A stretch of 35,256 nt of DNA from Candidatus Woesearchaeota archaeon. Lineage in GTDB: Archaea > Nanobdellota > Nanobdellia > Woesearchaeales > UBA10216. Under the pieces are notes generated by a model. It was not told the origin of the DNA. It did not search any database and worked only from the letters and a program-made list of their open reading frames with translations. The DNA is taken from the NCBI GenBank assembly GCA_018303115.1, contig JAGVYT010000018.1:1-35256 (forward strand). The letters run 5' to 3'. Below are positions 1 through 5,810 of the stretch, piece by piece (within the stretch, counting starts at the first letter, position 1; each line of letters starts with the position of its first letter). The position numbers were made by a program, and so were the translations under genes.

Positions 1-104
1 GCACTAAGAAGCGCAAAGCGCTTCTTATGACTAAGAACCACCAGTCTATGCTAACATAATGTTAAATCCCACCAGTCTTTGACTGGTGGTTCTTTAGAAT
101 TTGG
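1..104 (+). mobile_element. Partial hairpin element, right-end type (E3)
   Basis: The sequence shows a 9-bp hairpin (AAGAAGCGC/GCGCTTCTT) followed by a perfect 14-bp inverted repeat, AAGAACCACCAGTC (33-46) with GACTGGTGGTTCTT (81-94). A second CCACCAGTC at 69-77 can pair with the same right arm through a ttt loop, so two foldings compete. The ends CTAAGAACCACC and GGTGGTTCTTTAGA are shared with E1 (3889-4008) and E2 (26861-27003), while the inner stem bases differ but still pair. It is probably the right end of the same element family, cut by the window edge. No transposase is seen here. Confidence 0.6.
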
Positions 105-122
105 TATTATCAGCCCACATGA

Positions 123-186
123 CCACTGGACACTGGACAGCGAGAAGCCCTGCTTCTAAGCCCAGTGTCCCACTGGACACTGGACA
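123..186 (+). repeat. Two tandem pairs of CACTGGA heptamers
   Basis: The 17-mer CCACTGGACACTGGACA occurs at 123-139 and again at 170-186. Each copy contains two CACTGGA heptamers in tandem. Between them CCAGTGTCC (162-170) can pair with GGACACTGG on either side (128-136 or 175-183). The block ends about 14 bp before the TATA-like box at 200-207, so it lies upstream of the predicted transcript and looks more like a protein-binding site than an RNA leader. The binding protein is unknown. Confidence 0.5.
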
Positions 187-199
187 TGTGCGGATAGGG

Positions 200-207
200 T
201 TTATAAC
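200..207 (+). promoter_or_regulatory. TATA-like box for the 85-aa gene
   Basis: TTTATAAC lies about 55 bp before the ATG at 259. A start of transcription near 228-232 would leave a leader of about 30 nt that contains the Shine-Dalgarno GGAGGAG at 247-253. This is one of few genes here with a clear leader and ribosome-binding site. Confidence 0.45.
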
Positions 208-258
208 CTGCTTATGTTCTGATAGATGGCAGTATTTGCCAATGGGGGAGGAGAAAAA

Positions 259-516
259 ATGCAACCGGAAAAGAAATTTAGGGCAGGGCTGGTGTCTGCC
301 ACAGTGTGGCAGAACATGTCCGAGAAGGGAACTTACGCCACAGTAACCTTGTCCAGGGCTTATTTGGACAAGGAAAAGAACTGGAAGGACACCAATTCGT
401 ATAAGGCAGCTGACCTGCCAAGGGCTGTTCTGGTGCTGAACGAGGCTTTTAAGTACCTTCAGCTGAAGAACGGGCAAGACAAAACAATGCAGGTTACAGA
501 GCAGAGGATAGCGTAG
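259..516 (+). CDS. Small conserved-looking protein upstream of radA, unknown function
   Basis: This is an 85-residue soluble protein. The ORF track begins at 226, but the ATG at 259 has GGAGGAG five bases upstream and is the better start. No signal peptide or membrane segment is seen. The stretch from KFRAGLVSATVW through TVTLSRAY reads as several beta strands, then an amphipathic helix near residues 50-68 (LPRAVLVLNEAFKYL). From memory, similar small proteins with an ATVW motif followed by TL.R.Y.D occur in archaea and mobile elements as uncharacterised proteins; I could not check this. It ends 70 bp before radA in the same orientation, and radA has no well-placed promoter, so cotranscription is likely. 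A role in recombination is only a guess from position. Confidence 0.7.
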   Translation: MQPEKKFRAGLVSATVWQNMSEKGTYATVTLSRAYLDKEKNWKDTNSYKAADLPRAVLVLNEAFKYLQLKNGQDKTMQVTEQRIA

Positions 517-586
517 TTTTTTATTTTCCCATGCTGCCCTGCCCTTTAGGAGGGTTAATATCAAAAAGTTTATATGAGGTGAAAAA

Positions 587-3109
587 ATGCCAAGGAATAA
601 AGCAATAGTTGTTGAAGAAGAGGAGGTTGTTGAGTTGGGCAGGGAAAGCAATGTAAAAGAGACCAATGTTAATGAAATACCCGGAGTAGGGGCAGCTACC
701 GCTGAAAAGCTTATAGCTTCTGGTTATGATAACCTGCTTAGCATAGCGGTTTCCTCTCCCAGGGAGCTTGTAGGGCTTGCCGGAGTTACAGATGTTGTTG
801 CAAGGAAGATGATTCAGTATGCCAGGCAGAAGCTTGACCTCGGCTTTGAGTCAGGGGAGGATGCCCTTAAGAAGAGGGAGAGCGTTGAGAAAATATACTC
901 TGGAAGCAAGGCTTTGGACTCGCTTCTTGGCGGGGGTTTCGAAACGCGGGCTATAACAGAAGCCTTTGGGCAATACGGGAGCGGCAAGTGCGTATCAAAA
1001 GATACAAAGGTGTTGTATTTTAACAGCTCAAAATCGCACCTACAGCCAATAGAGGATGTTTATAACAAATACGCTGCTATGAATGGTGAGAAGCCGTTTG
1101 ATAATGGTTGCATAGTTGAAGTGCCTCAAGTAAGAGTCCTGGGCCTTACAGATGAAGGACTGGCTAGAACCAAAGCGACTGCCATATACAGGGAAAAAGT
1201 TCCAAAGCTGATAACTGTTAAAACAAAGCGCGGCAGGACTATTAAGATAACACCATCACATAAACTGCTAAGCTTTGACAATGGCATGCTATGGCAGCCA
1301 TCCGCAACGCTTCAGGCTGGAGCAGTAATTGCTCATCCAAAGGAAATAAGTGCAATCTCAGGATGCAATTTAACATCTGACGACGCATATTTTCTTGGTC
1401 TATTTGCAGCAGAAGGCACTTCAAACCCTTTATCGATATCAACTTCTTCAGTTGAGTTGAAAGATTGGGTTGCTAGCTATATCGAAAGAAAATTTAATTA
1501 CAAGCCTACGGTAAGGAAAGATACTAGACGGGAAACGCCAGCATATTATATACTCTTAAGAACCGAAACAGCGCTTTTCCTCGATAAACTTGGCACTTCA
1601 CATTCAGTTTCTAAATTTGTTCCGGAAAGCATTTTTGGAGCAAACGAAGGAGTAACCTCTGCTTTTCTGGGGGGTTATATGGATGGCGATGGTCATTACG
1701 GTAAGCTTACAGCAGAGGCAACTACAAAAAGCAAGGAACTTAAATCTGGACTAGCCTACCTATTCGCAAAATTAGGTATTACAGTAACATCAAGAAAGAA
1801 GGAAGTTAATGGCGATACTTTCTACAGGCTTAGCGTGGTAGGTGATGACAAAAGGAATTTACCGAAAATAATATCAAAAATAAAGAATTTTAGCTACTTG
1901 CCTAAGAACAGCAGCTACGGCTACCCTGTGCCGTTTATCAATTATGTAAAAAAAGTCTATAAGGAAACTCTTGGTGGCAATAGGGGAAGAACTGGCAAGG
2001 CTATTGGCAATAAGGATATGCGTGGCAATTTTTTCTACGAATATTTGGCAGGCATAAAAGCCCCTGCAGATGTTATGAATGAAAAAACTATGGAGGCTAT
2101 AAGATTGGCATTTTTTAACGGGCTTAAAGATTTATTGAGCGCGAGGGAAGCAATAGTAAATCTTGAAAGCCGGTCACAAAGCGAGTTTGTTAAAATGATA
2201 AATTCTTTGCCCTTTGCTTTCAACTCAATAGCGGAAAATATTGGCTTAAAAAAAGCAGGCATAAGGAATTATATGAGTAGAGGTATTGCCCCCCACAAAA
2301 TGGAATCATTGAAGAAAGTTCTTATTGACGAGATAGAAAAACGAAGCATAAAATTAGAATCTGCTCTTAAAACAATCAAAAACTTTGTTTATCTAAACTG
2401 GGACGTTGTTGAGCAAATTCAGGAGATTGATTATGATGATTACGTATACGACTTTGTTGTTCCAGAAGGACACAGCTTTGTTGGCGGAGAAATGCCAACT
2501 ATAATGCACAATACCCAGATTGGGCATGCTATCGCTACTAACTGCTTAAAGCAGTATCCGGATTCTTATGTTGTTTACATTGATACAGAATCCACGTTCA
2601 GGCCGGAGAGGATTGTTTCCATTGCCAAGAACATTGACTTGGATCCGGCTAGTGCGCTAAAAAGGATTAAAGTTGCCCGTGCTTTCAATTCAGACCACCA
2701 GGTTATACTGGCTGAGAAGGTTGAGGAGCTGGTAAAGCAGGGCTTGAACGTAAAGCTCGTGGTTGTTGACTCTCTAACAGCCCATTTCAGGGCGGAGTTT
2801 ATCGGCCGGGGCACTTTGGCTGACAGGCAGCAGAAAATAAACAAGCACCTGCATACTTTAATGAAGCTTGCTGAGGTGTACAACCTTGCGATTTACGTAA
2901 CCAACCAGGTTATGGCAAGGCCTGACGTGTTTTTTGGAGACCCGACAGAGGCCATTGGCGGGCATATAGTCGCGCATGCAACAACTTATCGCATGTACTT
3001 AAGGAGGGGCAAGAAGGGCTCCCGCGTGGCAAAGCTTGTTGACTCCCCTAACCTGCCAGAGGCAGAGGCAGCGTTCTATCTGGATGAAGTAGGCTTGAAG
3101 GATGTTTAG
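587..3109 (+). CDS. radA: DNA repair and recombination protein RadA (intein-containing precursor)
   Basis: RadA is the archaeal RecA/Rad51 strand-exchange ATPase that forms filaments on single-stranded DNA. The 840-residue precursor has a helix-hairpin-helix N-terminal domain (VNEIPGVGAATAEKL, about 28-80), then the RecA core. Walker A, GQYGSGK-TQ, is split after Lys134 by a 508-residue intein; removing it gives 332 residues, the usual RadA length. The C-extein holds the Walker B strand KLVVVDS, loop L1/L2 residues near TNQVMARPD, and a normal end. The ATG at 587 has GAGGTG five bases upstream. A TTTATAT sequence at 569-575 is too close to serve as the promoter of this start, so the gene probably shares a transcript with the 85-aa gene. 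Activity should depend on splicing because the P-loop is broken until then. Confidence 0.97.
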   Translation: MPRNKAIVVEEEEVVELGRESNVKETNVNEIPGVGAATAEKLIASGYDNLLSIAVSSPRELVGLAGVTDVVARKMIQYARQKLDLGFESGEDALKKRESVEKIYSGSKALDSLLGGGFETRAITEAFGQYGSGKCVSKDTKVLYFNSSKSHLQPIEDVYNKYAAMNGEKPFDNGCIVEVPQVRVLGLTDEGLARTKATAIYREKVPKLITVKTKRGRTIKITPSHKLLSFDNGMLWQPSATLQAGAVIAHPKEISAISGCNLTSDDAYFLGLFAAEGTSNPLSISTSSVELKDWVASYIERKFNYKPTVRKDTRRETPAYYILLRTETALFLDKLGTSHSVSKFVPESIFGANEGVTSAFLGGYMDGDGHYGKLTAEATTKSKELKSGLAYLFAKLGITVTSRKKEVNGDTFYRLSVVGDDKRNLPKIISKIKNFSYLPKNSSYGYPVPFINYVKKVYKETLGGNRGRTGKAIGNKDMRGNFFYEYLAGIKAPADVMNEKTMEAIRLAFFNGLKDLLSAREAIVNLESRSQSEFVKMINSLPFAFNSIAENIGLKKAGIRNYMSRGIAPHKMESLKKVLIDEIEKRSIKLESALKTIKNFVYLNWDVVEQIQEIDYDDYVYDFVVPEGHSFVGGEMPTIMHNTQIGHAIATNCLKQYPDSYVVYIDTESTFRPERIVSIAKNIDLDPASALKRIKVARAFNSDHQVILAEKVEELVKQGLNVKLVVVDSLTAHFRAEFIGRGTLADRQQKINKHLHTLMKLAEVYNLAIYVTNQVMARPDVFFGDPTEAIGGHIVAHATTYRMYLRRGKKGSRVAKLVDSPNLPEAEAAFYLDEVGLKDV
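989..2512 (+). mobile_element. RadA intein with LAGLIDADG homing endonuclease
   Basis: The intein covers precursor residues 135-642. Cys1 starts block A (CVSKDTKVLY), block B has TPSH (in KITPSHKLLS), block F reads YDFVVPEGHSFVGG and block G ends with IMHN, so the terminal His-Asn is present; the +1 extein residue is Thr. Two LAGLIDADG helices, FLGLFAAEGT (about intein residue 134) and FLGGYMDGDGHY (about 226), retain acidic residues, so the endonuclease may be active. A helix-rich insert follows them, with a possible helix-turn-helix near SIAENIGLKKAGIRNYMSRG. The insertion point, GSGK/TQ, is the known RadA P-loop site of other archaea. The intein DNA looks more AT-rich than the exteins, which fits horizontal acquisition. 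Confidence 0.95.
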
Positions 3110-3149
3110 TGAAAAACTTGATGCGTTGCCATAGACAGGACCAAAACCT

Positions 3150-3180
3150 TTTTATAGTTAATTATACGTATAATTAACTA
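3150..3180 (+). promoter_or_regulatory. TATA box overlapped by perfect 26-bp palindrome (operator)
   Basis: The TATA box TTTTATA (3150-3156) runs into a perfect 26-bp inverted repeat at 3155-3180 with half-site TAGTTAATTATAC. The palindrome ends on the base before the antitoxin GTG start. AbrB/MazE-type antitoxins usually repress their own operon by binding such palindromes, so this is the likely autoregulatory operator. It would cover both the TATA box and the predicted transcription start. Confidence 0.75.
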
Positions 3181-3432
3181 GTGCTCGATATGATAAAATC
3201 TGAAACAAGATTAAAGGCGTGGGGAAATTCAATAGGGGTGATTCTGCCCAAAGAAGAGCTTCAAGAGCAGGCTTTATCTGTAAATGATGAAGTGGAGGTT
3301 GTTGTAAGAAAAAAATCAAATCCATTAAAAGACGCTTTTGGAAAATTAAAGCAGTTTAACGCTAAATCTCGTAAGTCTACTGATGAACTACTAAATGAAG
3401 TGGACAAGGAGTTAAAAAGCCGATTCGATTAG
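3181..3432 (+). CDS. AbrB/MazE-family antitoxin
   Basis: This is an 83-residue protein with an N-terminal SpoVT/AbrB swapped-hairpin DNA-binding domain: the KAWGNSIGVILPKE motif (about residues 12-25) followed by a VNDEVEVVV strand. The basic C-terminal tail (about 48-83) would bind and neutralise the toxin. GTG at 3181 sits where a leaderless transcript from the TATA box at 3150 should begin; ATG at 3190 (MIKSETR) is the alternative. The PIN gene starts one base after this stop, so the two form a toxin-antitoxin operon. The whole patch is AT-rich relative to its neighbours, which suggests transfer. Confidence 0.88.
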   Translation: MLDMIKSETRLKAWGNSIGVILPKEELQEQALSVNDEVEVVVRKKSNPLKDAFGKLKQFNAKSRKSTDELLNEVDKELKSRFD

Positions 3433-3433
3433 A

Positions 3434-3796
3434 ATGAAATATTTTCTGGATACTTACGCTTTAATAGAAATTGCAGCGGGCAATAATAAATACGAAAAAT
3501 TTTTGGAAAGTGATGCGGTCACTTTAAAGGACAATCTGGCGGAACTATTTTATTTTTTGTTAAGGAGGTATGATGAGAAAACAGCTAATCTTTTTCTTAA
3601 TAAGTTTTCCAGGTTAATTGTTGAAGTACCTTTTGCAATCATTTCCAAAGCAATGATATTCCGGTATCGCAATAAAAAAACAAAATTTTCCTACATTGAT
3701 TGCTTTGGGTATGTTTATGCTTTAGAGAATGAAAGATTCTTTTTAACTGGTGACAGGGCATTTAAAGGCATGAAAAATACGGAATTAGTTAGGTGA
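3434..3796 (+). CDS. PIN-domain ribonuclease toxin (VapC-like)
   Basis: This is a 120-residue single-domain PIN protein. Four conserved acidic positions are visible: Asp6 (FLDTYAL), Glu37 (NLAEL), Asp89 (SYIDC) and Asp107 (LTGDRAF). PIN toxins use these to hold Mg2+ or Mn2+ and cleave RNA, often tRNA or rRNA; the target of this one cannot be read from sequence. It follows the AbrB-type antitoxin after one base and should be translated from the same message. The length fits a small VapC-type toxin and all active-site residues are present, so it looks intact. Confidence 0.88.
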   Translation: MKYFLDTYALIEIAAGNNKYEKFLESDAVTLKDNLAELFYFLLRRYDEKTANLFLNKFSRLIVEVPFAIISKAMIFRYRNKKTKFSYIDCFGYVYALENERFFLTGDRAFKGMKNTELVR

Positions 3797-3810
3797 CCGA
3801 TTTTAGAAAA

Positions 3811-3818
3811 TATTAAAT
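3811..3818 (+). promoter_or_regulatory. TATA-like box for the interrupted gene
   Basis: TATTAAAT is centred about 29 bp before the ATG at 3844, the spacing seen for leaderless genes across this window. It supports 3844 as the original start of the gene now split by E1. Confidence 0.5.
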
Positions 3819-3843
3819 AATGCATCCTTAATTGTAATAAGAT

Positions 3844-4440
3844 ATGGACGCAATTGAGCAAGCACAAGAATTTGAAAGAATTCTTAAAATGTCAGAATTT
3901 TCCATCAGTCTATGACTGATGGCAAGCTTCGCTTGCTGTTGGTATTTTGCAGACTGGAAAATTCTGAGCACTAAGAACCACCCCGTCTCTGACGGGTGGT
4001 TCTTTAGAACTGCACAAGCTTATGGCCTGAGATTAGAACTTATGGCTAGAAGAAATCAAATTCTTTCTAACATACATAGCGTAGAGGATATTAATACTGT
4101 AGCAAGAAGTCTTCTAAATGTGCTTGAAAAAGAAAGAAGAATCATAAATATTATTTTGAGTGAGGACGAATTAGAAAGAAGAAATATCGATATTGCTATA
4201 GATACACTATTTAAAGTGAGGAAAGAGCCTGCCATAATAGATGAACTGAAAAGGCGAAATATCGATTTTGAAAAATTAAGAGAGGCCGCAGGAATTGGTT
4301 TAACAATATTGAAAGGGATGGCAAAAAGACTGAAGCACATTATAAGAAGAATTGAACTTAAGGAAGCATTGATTAGCAATCCGACATCTCAAAATTTCAA
4401 GAATTATTTAAAGCAGTGGGGCAGAGATATTGTATTATAG
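3844..4440 (+). pseudogene. Helical protein gene interrupted by structured element E1
   Basis: The ATG at 3844 opens MDAIEQAQEFERILK and is then broken by the 120-bp element E1 (3889-4008), which brings an in-frame TGA at 3913-3915. Downstream the same frame resumes as TAQAYGLRLELMARRNQ and continues to 4440. Cutting E1 out exactly joins the parts into a 158-residue protein. The ORF track start at 3919 lies inside E1 and is not a natural start. The protein is rich in charged helices, includes an ELERRNIDI/ELKRRNIDF near-repeat, and has no membrane segment. I do not recognise the family. A shortened product could start at ATG 4042 (MARRNQ). The gene is AT-rich, like the neighbouring toxin-antitoxin pair. 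Confidence 0.7.
3889..4008 (+). mobile_element. Structured hairpin-cluster element E1
   Basis: This 120-bp element folds as a perfect 12-bp outer stem TCAGAATTTTCC (3892-3903)/GGAAAATTCTGA (3956-3967). The stem encloses two hairpins, ATCAGTC-tat-GACTGAT and GCAAGC-ttc-GCTTGC. A third hairpin follows, AAGAACCACC...GGTGGTTCTT (3973-4004). E2 at 26861-27003 is a near copy in the other orientation; E4 shares the architecture. It has no ORF of its own and no long terminal inverted repeats. Subterminal hairpins without inverted ends resemble non-autonomous IS200/IS605 or REP-like elements, but no Y1 transposase is present in the window. It interrupts a coding frame. Confidence 0.8.
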
Positions 4441-4449
4441 GCACTTCTT

Positions 4450-4572
4450 ATGGCTGTTTCATTAACTAACCTTTATGTATGGATGATAGATAGAGAGGAT
4501 GAAGCACAAATCATAGACATTCAAAGTAAGGAAATTCTTGAGGGTTTAAGGTCTGGAAAGTTTGTTAGATAG
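4450..4572 (+). CDS. Small ORF, 40 aa, unknown
   Basis: ATG at 4450 to TAG at 4572 encodes 40 residues beginning MAVSLTNLYVWMIDRED, too short for the ORF track. It starts nine bases after the stop of the interrupted helical gene and has similar AT-rich composition, so it could be its downstream partner. No Shine-Dalgarno or promoter is obvious. The C-terminal half (QSKEILEGLRSGKF) reads as a charged helix. It may equally be a chance ORF. From 4573 to 4697 I see nothing further. Confidence 0.35.
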   Translation: MAVSLTNLYVWMIDREDEAQIIDIQSKEILEGLRSGKFVR

Positions 4573-4697
4573 TTTTCTAGACTTATCTTAACAGATATCT
4601 CAAAAATGTGGCTTTGATGGTCTTCTGTATTCTGGTAAGAATCAATCTAATCAATAAAGGCGGTAAAAAACGTCATCTAATGGCGCCTAAGCGAAGC

Positions 4698-5579
4698 TCA
4701 TCTTCTTTTCCTGTCTGCGTAGAATCCGAACAGTATGAATTGCAGCCCTATTATGAGCAGGAGCATGGTTAGTATTATGCTTGGCGTTTTTCCTATTGCC
4801 CCGAGTGTCAGGAATCTGTACAACAGCCAGCTTCCAAGAGCAAGTCCTGCGGCTATGAAAGCCATTCCTATTGAGCCGAAGAATGTTATTGGGGCGTAAT
4901 CCCTGAACAGCCTTATGAGGTTCGCCCCTCCCCTGATTCCGTAGTCAAGGGGGCTTTTCATAAGCCTGCTTTTCCCGTCCCTTTTCAGGAATGTTACCGG
5001 AACCTCCGCTATTCTGAATTTTTTCCTGCTTATCGCTATTATCTGGTCCTGCGTGTATGTGAAAGCCGAGGTTATTTTTGTCTCTTCGGCTACCTTTCTG
5101 GTGAAAGCCCGGAATCCTGTCTGCGCATCCGAAATGTTCATCTTTATAATGTAAGAGACGATTAGGGAGAAGATTCTGTTGCCTGCTTTTTTAGTTAGGG
5201 ACATGCCTTCTATTCTTCCCTTGAATCTTGAGCCAAGCACAATGTCAGCGCCTTTTTCTATCTTTTCAAGAAGCAGCGGGATTTCCTCGGGCATGTATTG
5301 GCCGTCTGCATCAATGTGGACTATCACGTCTGCCTTTCTTTCAAGCGCCTTGTCTATTTCTGTCTTAAAGGTCTCGCCAAGCCCGTAATTTCTCGGATGG
5401 GAATAAACAACCGCTCCCGCCTTCTTGGCTATTTCTGCCGTCTTGTCAGTTGAGCCGTCATCTACCACTATTACCTCGCTTTTGTGCTTCAGTTTTTTTG
5501 TAACCGCGTTTATTCTTTTTATTACAGAAGCCAGAGTTTTCTCCTCATTATATGCGGGTATCGAAACTACTATTTTCAT
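4698..5579 (-). CDS. GT2 glycosyltransferase, DPM1/DPG-synthase-like, with two C-terminal TM segments
   Basis: This 293-residue protein has a GT-A fold with VDDGST (39-44) for nucleotide binding and HIDADGQ (88-94) as the DxD metal site. Two hydrophobic segments follow (about 235-256 and 266-285), then a basic tail. Family members transfer a sugar from a nucleotide donor to polyprenyl phosphate on the cytoplasmic side of the membrane. The start lies 25 bp from a TTTAAA box, so the transcript is probably leaderless. It is divergent from the flippase at 5811 and opens the glycan island. The donor sugar cannot be read from sequence. Confidence 0.9.
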   Translation of the reverse strand: MKIVVSIPAYNEEKTLASVIKRINAVTKKLKHKSEVIVVDDGSTDKTAEIAKKAGAVVYSHPRNYGLGETFKTEIDKALERKADVIVHIDADGQYMPEEIPLLLEKIEKGADIVLGSRFKGRIEGMSLTKKAGNRIFSLIVSYIIKMNISDAQTGFRAFTRKVAEETKITSAFTYTQDQIIAISRKKFRIAEVPVTFLKRDGKSRLMKSPLDYGIRGGANLIRLFRDYAPITFFGSIGMAFIAAGLALGSWLLYRFLTLGAIGKTPSIILTMLLLIIGLQFILFGFYADRKRR

Positions 5580-5600
5580 GGTTCATGGCAACAGGCGGAA

Positions 5601-5610
5601 CTTTAAATAA
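5601..5610 (-). promoter_or_regulatory. TATA-like box for the GT2 gene at 5579
   Basis: On the minus strand the sequence reads TTATTTAAAG, centred about 25 bp before the ATG at 5579. This fits a leaderless start. Confidence 0.55.
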
Positions 5611-5623
5611 GTTATTATTTTGC

Positions 5624-5681
5624 GGTAATTTAAAGTTAAGTGGCAAAACTTTTCTCACACTGCACGCAAGTTGACATTACC
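5624..5681 (+). repeat. Short inverted-arm element, GGTAAT family (copy a)
   Basis: The left arm GGTAATTTAAAGTTAAGTGG and a right arm ending GTTGACATTACC form an imperfect inverted repeat 58 bp long. The left arm matches the arm of copy c (27129-27196) at 21 of 23 positions and copy b (21295-21414) at most positions. It lies between the divergent promoters for 5579 and 5811. The rest of the gap (5682-5780) holds a small hairpin GTAAAGG/CCTTTAC and a CGCTGGC/GCCGGCG hairpin. Confidence 0.5.
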
Positions 5682-5780
5682 TTATTCTGCAAAGTAAAGG
5701 TGTTAAGTATCCGCCTTTACCCTTCGCTGGCTCTGCCGGCGAGTGAGTAGCTAGAAAGTTGATTTAACACAATCCAAAAC

Positions 5781-5789
5781 TATTTAAAA
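5781..5789 (+). promoter_or_regulatory. TATA-like box for the flippase
   Basis: TATTTAAAA is centred 26 bp before the ATG at 5811, which fits a leaderless transcript. Confidence 0.55.
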
Positions 5790-5810
5790 CGTTTTCCTTT
5801 AGCTTAGCAT

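Noticed and set aside
569-575. TTTATAT as the radA promoter
   Set aside because: It would start transcription about 10 bases after the radA ATG; the ribosome-binding site and RadA length support the start at 587.
94-666. 190-aa minus-strand ORF
   Set aside because: It lies antisense to the 85-aa gene and the radA start, begins with a low-complexity Ser/Thr run and has no protein-family features.
3919-4041. N-terminus of the 173-aa track ORF (MASFACCWYF)
   Set aside because: These codons lie mainly in the hairpins of E1 and are not part of the original gene.
4056-4379. 107-aa minus-strand ORF resembling a membrane protein
   Set aside because: It is antisense to the AT-rich helical gene; the hydrophobic look comes from reading Lys/Glu-rich codons on the other strand.
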